From: Fennellomyces sp. T-0311
Taxonomy: Eukaryota > Mucoromycota > Mucoromycetes > Mucorales > Lichtheimiaceae
DNA length: 64,000 nt
Reading direction: 5' to 3'
NCBI GenBank assembly: GCA_025266875.1
Contig: JALLLT010000015.1
Span: forward strand, 248,001 to 312,000
Shown here: piece after piece, positions 1 to 12,166 of the stretch
Numbering within the stretch: the first letter of the stretch is position 1
Layout: every line of letters starts with the position of its first letter
Made by a program: the position numbers and the translations under genes
The notes under the pieces: generated by a model
Database searches by the model: none
What the model saw: only the letters and a program-made list of their open reading frames with translations
What the model was told of the DNA's origin: nothing

Positions 1-1981
1 CCATTTTGTTCATTGTATTCTTTAATTCGAGCACTTCGCCTTGTGCGTTTGCCGTGACTTTTTTGCTGAGATCACCGCATGCCACAGCTTTCGCCACAGC
101 AGCAATATCACGTACTTGGCCGGTAATCTTAAAAGCCATCATATTGACGTTGTCGGTGAGATCCTTCCAAGTACCAGCCACATCTTTAACTATGGCTTGG
201 CCGCCTAATATGCCATCTGTGCCCACTTCGAGTGACACACGCGTTACCTCAGTCGCAAAGGTGGATAACTGAGATTGAAGCAAGACCATATTTAGCACGT
301 GCGGCACTCCAAAAAATAAACTCAACCCTACCTGGTCAACCATAGTATTAATTGTGTTTTTCAAGTCCAGCATTTCGCCCTTGACCTCAACGGTAACTTT
401 CTTCGTCAAGTCGCCACGTGCCACTGACTTAGACACTTGCGCAATGTCTCTGACCTGATTTGTGAGGTTTGCTGCCATAGTATTGACGTTGTCGGTAAGT
501 TCTTTCCAGATACCATCTGCGCCAGCCACAGTTGCTTGGGCGCCTAATCGGCCTTCGGTTCCAACATCGTGTGCCACACGAGACACTTCGGATGCAAACA
601 GATTAAGCTGGTTGACTTTTTCGTAAGTCGGTTAGTGTGTGTGTCACAACACTAAAATAAACTTTTTTGTAACTTACCCATAGTATTAAAAGTGTTCTTG
701 AGTAGTAACGTTTCTCCCTTCACCGGTACAGTCATGGCTTTGCTGAGATCACCCCGTGCAATAGCTGTAGAAACATCGGCAATATCGCGGACTTGTTCCA
801 AATGGTTTCGAGTCATACTGTTGAGATTAACAATAAAATCACGCCAGACACCTTTCATCTCGCGGTCGCAGCGCGCTTGAACTCCGAGTTTGCCTTTGAC
901 GGCTGTTTCATGAGAGACATACATGGCTTCGTCCGCCAATCGTTGCAGGCGATCTGTCATGGCATTGACGGCATCTTTAAGCATATTGATAGGTGACGAA
1001 GCATGGACGGGACCGGAAACGCATCGCTCATGGTTACAAGTAACACGTTGATCCAATTTGCCAGCAAATACATTTGAAGCAACTTTGACAGCCTGCACAA
1101 CGCAGTCGGGGCATACAATGTTGTCGGCGCTTGTTTGTGCAGTGGCGGCTGGGAAGGACATGAGCGGAGGCGAAGAAAGTGTACCGAAAAAGACAGGATA
1201 GACGTTTGTGGCTGAAGCAATGCCGAATGGAGGTGTCATGGAAGGCGAAGGTGTAAGTGATGCGACTGCAGGAGGGGTTCCGGAAGCAGAGTGGGTGGAG
1301 ACAGCTGCAAAATAAAAATGTTAGAGAAGATAGATATAAAAAAGAAAAGGAATATTTACAAAAATAGCCAGTAGGAGTAGTCGTGGTAGGCATAGAGAGC
1401 ATGGGGCTGCGGTTGTGAGGTTGCATCTTTTCGAGAAGTGACGAGTCTTTGATGGTAGATAAACCATCCTCGGATGTCATGGCAACTTTTTTGGTTGTTG
1501 CCTGGGAGTCGGCATGATCTTGTTCGGGTTTCGTGGGAGTAGTGCGTTTGGTAGTTGTCGTCGGGGTCGGTGGCTCATCGCCTTTGGATGCAGGTACGGA
1601 ATGCTTATCGTCGTCGCATTGCGAAGCAGTCAGCAATTGATACTGTTGTTGAATTGCTATGCGGTATCTAAGGTTATCGGTTTCGAGCATCAGTTGGCGT
1701 TGAGCGATGTTTTTCAATGCAGCATCCAAGCTGCTGGCAAGCTCGGCGTCGGCCGGTTGTAGAGTGTCGAGGGTATCACGAGTAAGCTGTTTGCTGAGGC
1801 AGTGATCGAGATGACCTTGGTCAAGATCTCGAATAATGTCGCGCACGTAATTCAATACGATGGCGCTCATGGTGACGGAATTAGGTTCTTGCTGGTGGGG
1901 GCTGGAGTCGGATCTCTCTGGTGGCGGGCAGAATTTCTTGGAGTCGTGAGAATGATTGTCGTCTGTCAATGAGCGTTTCAT
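1..1981 (-). CDS. Group III hybrid histidine kinase, N-terminal part (Nik1/Os-1-like), runs off the left edge
   Basis: Cytosolic osmo/stress-sensing histidine kinase of the fungal group III type; in the family the HAMP array controls a C-terminal kinase and receiver that feed the HOG pathway. Exons, 5' to 3': 1981-1360, 1304-678, 615-332, 268-1. The ATG is at 1981. About the first 320 residues are low-complexity and Ser/Thr/Pro-rich with a short helical stretch. Three consecutive HAMP repeats of about 92 residues follow, showing the group III signatures [36 protein letters not shown] and [18 protein letters not shown], and the linker [14 protein letters not shown]. About 600 residues are visible. 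The remaining HAMPs, HisKA, ATPase and receiver domains lie outside the window, so catalytic competence cannot be judged. Introns of 55, 62 and 63 nt have clear GT-AG ends. Family assignment is confident; the precise orthologue is inference. Confidence 0.9.
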
Positions 1982-3786
1982 AACCGCTCAGGTTATGTGC
2001 CAGGCAAAAAAGAGAAATGGATTCGCAACACGCAACTAAAAAGGCCTTTAGGAGGAGAAGGGAAGCTTTGTGTAGTGAGCGGATGATTTAAAGGGCAAAT
2101 GAAGCGGTCAGCAGAGGTGTCTTCATGCAATACGACCGATTGGATTAATTTGCCCTGAAAGGAAGCGGAAGATGAGAAAAAGAAGTGCAGGTGGGGTTGA
2201 CATCCGCTCCAACTTTCCTGCTAAGTTTGATGCTCTGAGAATGAAATGCAACGTTTCATAAAGGGCGGAGTGGGATTTCATTTGTTGCAAGATAAAAACA
2301 TGGCGCACCCTTCTTGCAAAAGGTTGCAAGGGGTTGCCGCTTGGATGATCTCGTGACACTCGTGTCGATGCAAAGCTGAACAAAATAAATAGCTCAGCAG
2401 GCTATAGCTGGGTACACCCGATGACTGTCAGCGTCATCCTTGCCTATCAAAACTAAGCGGTATTTTAGATACGGCGTTGCATGTTACAGGTCAACACTAT
2501 GCTTGACGATCTCCCGGTTGCTTGTTTAGATAAACATTCTCGTTGTTGCCATCATCATGCATATAGTTTCACGCCCTTCCCCTTGCTTCATAAATGACGC
2601 GTAAAGAGCGAGTGGCACGGTGCCACTTTACACTATAATGCAATCTTTCCCATAAGCAATCGCTCCCCAGCCGATTTTGAAGTCGCATGTCGACAAAAAT
2701 AGAAATCGGGAGCTCATATGCCTTACTTTCACCTTTTGGAATTACTTTAACCTTTCTTATGAAGGAGTTTGTAAATAGATTGCCACAACAACTGTGCATA
2801 CTACATATACTATCAAAGATAAAGATCATCTACTTTCTCACAACTGCTCCGAAAGCGTTATAGTACTTTTTGGCGTTTTTATGACTATTTCTACTCGATA
2901 ACGCTAAGAAAAATGACTTGTGTTTGTCTGTAGCAGGGACATTTAGTTAGTGTTACGATGCGTAGATCTAACCGCAATTGGCTGAATAAAAAACGGATAG
3001 AAGGAATTTTTCTACCAAGTTTCATCCAAGGCAAGTTTCTTAAATATGGCTAACAAATAATGCTTGGTACATTTCGCTATGGAAACAAAATACCGTACGT
3101 ATATATATATTATGTGAAGGATGATAGATGTAGTTATTGGCAAGAATTCATGGTAGATCAAGTACAGGTCATGAATAAAGAAATTCAGCATGTCCCGACG
3201 ACAGCAGCCGATCATGAGACGTGAACCCTATACCGAAAAAACGGGTTACTTACCCGTAACTTCTATACGCCATGGCCAAAATGTTTATACTTTCATTGTT
3301 TTCTGTTGATCGAATATTTATCCTATTATACTCCACACCGTCACACTATATTATGGTACCATTGTGACCCCTATCCTGGGCAAAATTGGATGGTTTTAAG
3401 AACAAAAGCTTGCAAACACCGAATAACGGATATGGGGAATTCCTGACGTTCCCAACGATGAAAATGGTAAGAAGTCATTGAAGTAATAGGATATCAAAGA
3501 GTACAAGAGCCGTCTGATCTACTATAGATACTAGCTAATTTAGATACTTCTTAGCATACCGCGATAGTTTAAGATGAAGAATCACAAGCATGTCAACGTC
3601 CAACTTCAAAATCGACTGGGGAGCTAGCTTTGGTTTGCAGATCAAGCAGAAGCGGCTCGTTGCTTTCCAAATACGGTTTGGCGCCGCAGCCGAGACGCCT
3701 CCTTCCCCTATTTTGAAATCGGTCATTGGGCAAAAGGCTTGGCCCGCTCACATTTTTAACTTTCCACCCTCTTCTCTTTTGTTTTG
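1982..3786. other. Intergenic, 1.8 kb, no supported gene
   Basis: This gap lies between the divergent histidine kinase and UPF0658-like genes. The open frames in it are short, start without ATG or lack any family motif. The part near 2000-2400 is presumably the kinase promoter and leader. I see no RNA gene, long repeat or transposon end. Confidence 0.6.
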
Positions 3787-5481
3787 ATGGCGAAACCGCA
3801 CGCCGGACCTAACGACGACCAGCTATCTACAACCGAACCGCCAAACTTTGTATTTCGCATCCTACAACTCACGGTAATAAAACCCAGCAACCATTCCGGC
3901 TCCGTCCCGAACATATGAACTTATTGCTGTCTTTGTTTAGTGGGTCCGTGTCCGTGAGTCGCGGGAAACGATTGCATACGCAACAGCCATTGTCATTTCA
4001 ACAATTCTTGGAATCGTCCTCGAGGCATTCATTGCTGTTTGCCATGAAAGCGCCACAGGTGACGTCTGGCAGTCCATTGGTGCAGGCTCTGGTCCCAACT
4101 CCCCCATTAGCCGTCCAGACGATCCGAATAACCGCTACATGTCCGTCTTGATCAGCTTAAAGCGTCTTAAGGATGAGAATGTCTTTTTTATCCTGTTTCA
4201 CATATTCCAGTTCTATCTCGGTATCGATTCAGTAGGTCTCTTTTGACGTGCAGAGAGACTATCCATCGTTACTTACACAGCACTAGCTTGTACGACAAAG
4301 CATCATACAACTGATGGCGCACGCGGCTAACCAGCTTATTTGCGTAATCTTGGCGCTCGTCCAGCTGAGCGAGACTCTTAAATGGTTTGTGTGATCTCAC
4401 TCAAGGTTTCTCGGAGTTGTTCTAATTATGGAAATTCCAAGATAGGAATGCAAGCGTGGATGCCGTTGACGAAGCTACAGGCAAAACAACTGACCGCAGC
4501 GCATTCTATCGAGCATTACGTTTTGAGATAGCGCTGGCTGTGATCATGTTTGTATTGACTGGCATCTTTGCCTTTCTATGCGTGAAGTTATTACGTCAGT
4601 TTGGATGGAACGTCTACAAACGGCTAGGAGCGGATCCAAAACTGCAAGGTATAACTACAACAGACTTGGATATGATACATACGTACACAAAAGGTGGCTC
4701 ATACTGAAATTAGCTCGATTCCGCCAAACACAAATATTTCTGCTTAATCTCAAGCTCGATGGATTCTTCCATATTGTGTTCTCCATTTTTTGGATCGTCG
4801 TCATGACGCAAGAAGGGTACCATCGTGGTAGCGCCGCAGCTATCACTTGGTATGTATTTCATTTTATATTGACAGTCATACAATTTCCCGCGCCATTTAT
4901 CGCTCGATACGGTGTGCTGACGGAAACACCGCGTTACATGATATCGTTCTTGGTGGTTCAAGGTCTGGTTGCTGTGGATTTTGTGATTGTCCTCCAACAA
5001 AGCTCAACTTCTTGGGCGTTTTGGGTCATGGCAGGTAACGTATATGCACAATTTAATTTAGCTTGTTTTATTAAACCCTTCGTTTAGTGTGCCTTGCGAT
5101 ATTGCTCTCCATCGTAAGTCAAATCCTGTGTAGCGTACCAAGAAGCCATCAAAGTTTCTAACTATTTATGACTAGACTACGATCGTCTTTGGAAGCTTGG
5201 TTACACATAATTTTGGAAGAGGATTGAAGCCATACGGTAAAATATTTTGACATGGAAGAAAGACTAACTCCTTCGCTTACTTGACTGCTTTGGTAGTTCA
5301 ACGTCTTTTCGACAAAAACTATCGCTACAGATTTGATCCGGGTGCAAATCCAACTTTTATTCAGCATCGACCAAAAGATGAACATAGGCCATGGGTGATT
5401 GACGAAGACGAAGAATCGATCTCACGACTCTCTTTGAATAACAATGACATCTCGGGTTCACGAATTGGGCAATATACCTAG
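3787..5481 (+). CDS. Multi-pass membrane protein, probable UPF0658 Golgi family
   Basis: Spliced model of 423 aa from eight exons: 3787-3873, 3941-4231, 4287-4384, 4446-4648, 4714-5034, 5088-5113, 5176-5236, 5297-5481. Phases close exactly and the stop is TAG at 5479. Exon 6 is only 26 nt. The protein has about eight hydrophobic helices, an early WVRVRESRETIAYATAIVIS segment, a cytosolic FGWNVYKRLGADPKL segment followed by RQTQIFLLNLKLDGFFH, and an acidic C-terminal tail (DEDEESISRLSL). That pattern resembles the fungal UPF0658 Golgi apparatus membrane proteins, whose function is unknown; I am recalling the family rather than aligning it, so treat the name as probable. The start is the first ATG giving an uninterrupted spliced frame. 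It is divergent from the histidine kinase. Confidence 0.7.
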
Positions 5482-5676
5482 TAACAGTAGTTTTAAATAC
5501 AAAGGTACAGGGATGTCTGGGATGAAACTTATTGGTACTAATTACCTGTATAGTGACAACAGTATATGATAGGGGTTGAGACAGATTTTTATTTTTTTAG
5601 GGGTATTTTATACGTAGAGTAATGCCAGAGTACATTTGTATATATATGAAACATTTTTTACATCTTCGCTGGTCTA

Positions 5677-7510
5677 TTATCCGACTGCATGAAGCACGAC
5701 ATCGTAGTAATTGCCCACTTCGGCTCGGTTTGTTGCTCTATAATGGTGAACCTCTCGTTCAAGAAAGGTCATCACCTCATCATCGGTATCAGTCAACTGC
5801 ATACCCCTCAAGGCAACAGAGACTAAGCTTCTAGTTTTACCAAGCATCTGCACCAGTGCAGAGCTGTTCACGTATAAGTAATGGAATATACGACATGTCG
5901 CTTGAAAGCTCGTGAGATGAGGCAGATCACCCAACGCAGTAAGAACGACACGAGGAAGTGCTCGTACATACAATAGAGTGAGTGATTCGATCGCCGTTCT
6001 GGTGAGCAATCGAGAAAACTCGCACAAGCCCCCATCCGAATAGTCATTGCTTGTAGCGAATGCAATTGTCAAGACTTTCAAACTGGGTAGCTCCGTTATC
6101 GCATGTAAAACCTCGTCGTTTATGTCCTTGACGCCCTCCAATCGGATGTCGTACAGATGTCTGTTATGGGTAGCAAGGTGCCGGAAGAGTCGCGCAGGCG
6201 CACCAGGCGCCATCACACCATCGTAATAGTCTAACTCCATCCGACCTAACTCCAGTCGTTTCAAACGTTTGAACTGTTTTAGAAGGTTTGGCATGTTCAG
6301 ATGAACGTCGTCGTCCGCCTCCAAATTCAACTCTTCCAAAACAGTTGCATGGCTGGTCAATGCTGTCATGGCTGCATCTTCGTACAGAATGCCGTCACAT
6401 AACAACACCTTTAGTTTTGGTGCACACAGTTCACTGAACACCGGCGACCAGTTGGCTTGCGCAGAATATACGCTGAGGCAAAGGAATTCTAAGGTTTTGG
6501 CGTGACGTTTCAAAAGAGGACCAATCTCAACTGGTCCAAAGTCTTCGGCTTCGCTTGTGATGAAGCACCGGAGACCAGTTTGACCCGTGCTACTGGCTTC
6601 GATTCGTCTGATCCATTCATCTCGGTACATTGAGTACAGTCGTGCGTTGATTTCTAGATACACGAGTTTCGGACACCATCTGAAAAGTTGATCGAGATCC
6701 GTCATAATGGAAGACGGTTGCTGCGGGTCATTGTAGCGGCTCATCAAGATACCGGTAACACGCCCGTAGGAAAGAAACTGTAGATGTGGAGACTTTTGCA
6801 GGATCGGTAGCAGTGCCAGTCGTTTGTTTATCACGGTCTCGATATGTAAATGTGTCAAATTTGTGCACTGCGGTGAAATCGGCGGTAAAATTGACACGTC
6901 CATGCTAGACGGCTTGTGGTTGCTGTGTGCCTGCAGGAACGTAAAGCGGTCTAGCCTTGGGCATGCATCACTTAGTACATGGAGAAAAGGAAGCTTGGGG
7001 AATGGATGGTTGGAAAACGACAGTTGCGTCGAATAATGTGCGACCTGCTTCAACAGCGACAAAAAGATATGGCTGGTGGTGATCGTACAATCGATGAAAT
7101 CTATATTGAGAAGCCATTGTTAGTATGAAATACTTGATGCCACGGCGATTCATACCCAGCGACTCGATTCGGGTGCATCCATAATCCACCAGCGTTTCGA
7201 GTGCGTGAAACAAGTCTTGCTCATCGCGAAAGCGTTGAAGTACAACAGTCCTTGTGTGTATACCGATACACCGTATCCAACGCTTGTTGTTTCCGTGGGG
7301 TCCATCACCCTTGAGCGACAATATACCCCATACACCGTGTGAACAATGTGGCACAAAAGAATACCATGATCGACACACAGCCATGCAATTCAAACAATCC
7401 TTTTGGTTCAAGTGCGAGATGATTTTGAGCACAATGTCGTACGGAAGAGGGCCAAAGATTCCGGGCAATTGCTCTGAATTAAATTCAGGAGCTTCGTCCA
7501 TGATGTCCAT
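5677..7510 (-). CDS. F-box/leucine-rich repeat protein
   Basis: Probable substrate-recognition subunit of an SCF ubiquitin ligase. Two exons, 7510-7134 and 7072-5677, give 590 aa. The intron has an internal TACTAAC branch site and ends CACCAG; splicing restores the frame from the F-box exon into the repeat exon. The F-box is at about residues 18-60 (LPYDIVLKIISHLNQKDCLN followed by MAVCRSWYSF). The remainder is degenerate leucine-rich repeats (for example LPSLKVLTIAF, RLKRLELGRMELDYYDG). The upstream extension in the same frame starts with TTG, so I use the first ATG, at 7510. Its target is unknown. It is one of three F-box genes in the window; F-box families of this kind are large in Mucoromycota, which is general knowledge rather than something shown here. 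Confidence 0.8.
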
Positions 7511-7629
7511 GATGAAGTTCAACTCCAACAGGATCTCACTCAAAGGTTACGTTTAAACGCGTTCAGAGACACAGTCTCAACCGTGTGTAACGCCTTAAGT
7601 ACTGGAGTCTTTCATTCGCAGACGAGATT

Positions 7630-8202
7630 ATGTCAGCAGCAGTGCCAATAGATTTTTATAAAGATGTCATAGCTTCAGATGGTACTTTTGTCACAATGTT
7701 TGAAGGAAGAAGCAAAGTCGATTTGCTTTCGGAGAATCTGTATTTTTACAACAAGCCCCTTAGTACTGCATTTGAACACAGTTACGCAAATGCACTCTAC
7801 AATCGGTTTTGATTTATCGAGATTTTATGGACATATTAGTCATCCCCAGGCCTTTCGAATGAGGCAGTTGTGCTACATATATTTAAGATGGATCTCAACT
7901 GGGTGGGACAAGGGTCCCCGATGGCACCAAAGGGATTCAAGTTTGCCGAGGTTCTTAATTCTCCCGTTCGTCATCAATTAAATTGGTCGATTCCACTTCC
8001 TGAAATACCGTGTTTCGGAGACACAAGCACGTTACTAAAACGCCTACTATCCAATAATTTCTCACGTATTTTGACCCTGGGGATTAGTTTTGGCATAGTA
8101 GCAAGCCTTCCACAGTCAAGGATCAAATGTTTGATTACAAATTTTGCTATGCAAACCAGAAAACACGGTATTGAGGTAAAGTACAGTTACTTTATTAAAT
8201 GA
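7630..8202 (+). pseudogene. Possible unrecognised gene or decayed coding region
   Basis: An ATG at 7630 opens 60 codons of ordinary-looking protein (SAAVPIDFYKDVIASDGTFV onward) ending at 7812. A second coding-like frame runs through about 7850-8202, with segments such as SPMAPKGFKFAEVLNSPV and LNWSIPLPEIPCFGDTSTLL. I could not find donor and acceptor sites that join the two in phase: the obvious pair leaves an intron of about 34 nt. Either there is an unusual intron or the gene is broken. No family is recognised. It lies divergent from the F-box gene starting at 7510. Confidence 0.25.
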
Positions 8203-11012
8203 GATCAGTCCGAGACTAGTTCATTCCTCAGTCTTCTTTTGTGTAGCAGATGAATTATGTAATTAGTCTCAAAGTTTTGATAACGAGAACACGTAGATAG
8301 TAATCTCTTCCGATCATTCAGATTTGAAGAGGAGAAAAACGAGTTTATACGTAAGACTTGAATGTTATTGCTGTCCTGCATTTACTGTAACCCTTCCGGT
8401 AATATAGCACCTACAATCAGACAATACAAATAAGTGATTTGCGGTAGTAGTGTTGCAGTTGCAGTACACTGAACACCACAAGAAAGTCATATGATGAGTG
8501 ATCGGTTGGCATGGAATATATAGGGTTGACAATGATTGAGCCGATCCCATGTATTGCGTATGCAAAATCTGACGTATGCATTGTGCAGATAAACGAAATA
8601 TAATAGATATTTCTCTAAGCTTATATATCAAGGTTGAGAATTCTTTCCATCATCAAGTATCTATCGAAAAATTACTTTGTCTTGCTGCTCTAGTTCTTGT
8701 GCAATACTTTGCGCTGTGTCGTCTCGAGAAAAACCAACTATGTTTTCAAATCTTCTTTCACGAATCTGTTGAGGCCCAGGTTGACAACGGCGTTCATCAA
8801 TTCAACTTTTCATGTTTAGTGTGTCTTCCGTTTATCCTAGTGCAGCCGTGCTCCAAGCTTACTATTGAAGCTAAGTAACGTTGTGGGGCCACCCAAGGAG
8901 TCCTATCTACTTTGGTCCCAGTGAATAAGCATCTCATACAATTTTCATATGTCATAGCTGCAGTTTTTTTCTAGTCCTAATATTCCAAACAACTACCTTG
9001 ATCTGCTTAAATATATGTCTTTTTAAGGAGCTTTAGTAGGAATTTACTGGGTTTGGATTCTCCTTACACCACTTCTACACAAAGTGCGACCATAATCACC
9101 ACCGTGAATCTATTCCCCTCTTCCTCGTGATTGAACCTGACATGCTTCGCTTTGGTATCCATGACTAACGGCACGCGTGCAATTCACTGTTAATATGTCT
9201 CTTAGTTGTAGGTATATTTACCACTGGGAAAGGACTAGTGATTCATATCTACATGAGTATATTCTGCTTATTGATTGCACTGAATGCATATTAGCTGCAA
9301 TGTTGTCGTTGGTCGAGTGTCATAAAGCGTGAATCGAAGCGGTTGAAAGACACTGTTAGCCATATGCTATGCCAGCCTCAGATATGTGCTCATGAGTACA
9401 GTAGCAAAGTGATCGTTACATCGTTTGTACGCTGTATCCACCAGTACACCAATTTCCCACTTCACACTTTTTGAAGACGCCAGATAATCTAGTCTTCTTT
9501 ATGCCTTTGTGTTCATGCTGTCGAAAAAACCCATGAATAACTTTTTTGCCTTAAAATAGATGAGTAATCCGTTTACATACCTTAGAGCAGCTTCATATTT
9601 ACCTCTTCACTTTTGCAAACACAATCACTGAAGCCTAGATAAACTTCACCATTTTCATGTTTTCCGAATGCATTGATTTTGTCGTGGCTGACATGATAAT
9701 TCGCATAAAGATGAATTCGGATAAACACAAGTTCGGATAAAAATATGGAAGTGAAACAATCAGAGCGAAGAGCGACACTCAGTGAAACATCACTAAATGA
9801 CAAATGTACCTTCAATAACTAGATGCTAGAAAGACAGTCAAAGATGTGCCGTAGCCAACAGTATAAATAAGACACTAGTTTATCATATGAAAAGATAATC
9901 AGAACAGAGATTTATTTTACGGTCTCAGCGACTCCCTTTTGTTACCAGTTGATCCTTCTACATCACAGATTTGTATTGAAATAGAAGCTTTTGCTCATAA
10001 TCCTTTCGTGTTTTCACGTGTACAACTAATTTATATAGTTTTCCTAGCACAAGAGCGATAAGCTGCGTTATTTTATAAGTCAATAAGATCTTGTAGTAAT
10101 TGTATGTCACCATCAGCCCCGGATTTCTTCTGGCCGTCACGCTGCCCTACCTGGGTTTGGAAACTGTATGCCTATTAATACTGGAAGCATTTACTTCTGA
10201 TCAGATTACTCAATTCACGTCTGTGACGCAGAATTCGAGTTTTTCTTTTATATGAGGTCGATATACTGCCTTTATATTGTTGTATGGGCGATTTATAACG
10301 TTCTGTGACCTCTGTATGTAGATGTGAGCCTAATGTTCACTGTGGCTATAATGCGCACACTGTCAGATGTTCGCAACAAGGACAAAACCCTAAAGGTTCG
10401 TCATTGTTATATTAAATATGAAAATGTAGATTTATTTAGATTTATATTCGATATACCTCTATGTAACCCACAGATAAAAAGCATGCATCCTTCGATTGCT
10501 ATTTCTTATTGGTTTCTGTTTGTATGTGTGTCTGCACATAGTTCTGCGAGATAAACCTACCGCATTGCATTTGTGAATGATAATAGATCCAGTGTTTGAA
10601 TGAATATTTTCACGCAATAAAATGCACTGGCATTAGGGCTCGCGACGGGTGTGGACCGACGGTCTTCGGGTAACTTGAAACGAGAAAAGTCGCTGAACCG
10701 TGCTCGAGAATCCGAGAATTCAATAGAACGTGAACCCGCCCCCCCGCGACATGATAGTGTCTGAGCAGGAGGGGCCAACGGCGTAATGACTAATCCAGAT
10801 CAAGATTGCTCATGATTAGAAGCTACAAAGTAAAAAGTTGCACTTTCATCACAGCGAAATGAATGGTGCACGAGAGGACAAAGTAAAATCACTTGATCAC
10901 CTTAATTTACTACCAGATCACCAATATTCAGCTTCATTCATCTATATGCATCTTCTTTTAGATAAGTATCTAATTGGCAGCTTGATCCATAGAACATGTC
11001 CGAACATCTCTA

Positions 11013-11286
11013 TCAGGGCAAACTTCTTTGCATGTACCCCATCACAAAGTTGGGCATAATCGGTCGGACCTCCATTCTCCCCTCACGATGTGCGAAGCCT
11101 AATTGTGCTTCGTCTGAGAGTTTAGTATCTTTGGGACAATTTTTAAATACTAGATTATGTCGGTATAATACAATCACAATGTCTGGTGGAACTTTAGAGC
11201 GAATGTGAGCCGGTAATGGCACTGTAAAAAGAATTTTTTTTACAGTGGGCCTGGAGAACTTTGCGTTCGATATTTCCACTGACATA
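11013..11286 (-). other. Unrecognised open reading frame fragment
   Basis: From the ATG at 11286 this frame encodes about 90 aa ending LGFAHREGRMEVRPIMPNFV plus a short tail. Composition is protein-like (for example IRSKVPPDIVIVLYRHNLVF), but no domain is recognised, no promoter element is visible and no neighbouring exon is apparent. It may be a remnant of a degraded gene. Low confidence. Confidence 0.2.
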
Positions 11287-12078
11287 GTATTGGGGTACGT
11301 AATTCTGAGCCCCAAAATTCAGTAACTTCACGAGAAATCCTTTTTGGCTGTCCATATCGAAAAAGCTACTAGAAATGCATGCAGGGGATCAATCAATCTG
11401 CCAAATATTGGTTCAAAGTGATGATGCGTACTACTTTTCCTGCATCGGTTCATCAGGTGAGAAGTACGACTCGGTTTCATCGGGCGACAATTAGTATCTG
11501 TTTCCATTAGCTAGACAATATTCGGTCTAAACCGAGGACAGCTATAGAATTCAACATATGTACGCATCGATAAATACCGATGTTGTTGCGCTGGCGTCTT
11601 GCTTAAAAGCAATATACTATGAAGTTTGAATGGTTCCGATGAAATGTGGCCTGACTCTTGACCAGTAGTGTGCTCAGTTCTGAAAGAAACAATAGTTTTC
11701 GTTGAATCTGGCCCGAGGCCATCTTGGATTTGAGAATATACTTCACATAAAAATGTCCCACAGCTAAAAGCGGAACTGATTATATGGCGATTTACCCACC
11801 ATCACATAAGATAACCGTACTTCCTTTGTTGATTACTGCATTTCCATTATCCTTCTTTGCACAGTAATTACTTCCTAGAAAAATTTAGATATACTGCGAT
11901 AATCACAACTATGAATGGTCTTAAGGTATGAATACAGAAAGCATTTTCATCTTGGTAAAATACACTTTCGCTCTTTGAAATGCCGTTTCTACTTATGTAA
12001 AGTGCATTTTAACTTATGTAACCTACATTTTACTACTTTGGTGATTATCCGAACCAACGCGCCTTTTTGTTCTCTCAA

Positions 12079-12085
12079 TATAAAT
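12079..12085 (+). promoter_or_regulatory. TATA box of the plus-strand amidohydrolase
   Basis: TATAAAT lies 88 bp before the ATG at 12167 and is followed by a pyrimidine-rich leader. It argues that transcription starts near 12110, so the much longer upstream in-frame extension (to 11915) is not translated. Confidence 0.6.
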
Positions 12086-12166
12086 GGCCTCAAAGAACTC
12101 ATTAGCTCTCTTTCATATTCATATTCTTCATCCGTCACCTCCTTTTTATCTGTACCATTTTTTACG

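Larger units (their letters stand above)
7511..12166. other. Intergenic, 4.7 kb, with scattered coding-like fragments
   Basis: AT-rich spacer. Apart from the separately listed fragments at 7630-8202 and 11013-11286 I see no supported gene. A GC-richer patch at about 10620-10780 has an open frame on the minus strand that lacks an ATG and any motif. A short 5S-rRNA-like match at 8866-8883 is discussed under rejected items. The last 100 bp hold the promoter and CT-rich leader of the plus-strand amidohydrolase. Confidence 0.55.

Noticed and set aside
7511..7543. Earlier start of the F-box/LRR protein
   Set aside because: The upstream codon is TTG; the first ATG in frame is at 7510.
8866..8883. 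5S rRNA-like motif (TGAAGCTAAGTAACGTTG)
   Set aside because: Resembles the central 5S region, but the flanks do not fold as 5S and the downstream GGATGGGTGACC-type internal promoter element is absent.
11915..12166. N-terminal extension of the amidohydrolase copy 1 to an upstream ATG
   Set aside because: The TATA box at 12079 lies inside it, the paralogue shares no similarity there, and the extension is Lys/Phe-rich sequence typical of AT-rich spacer.
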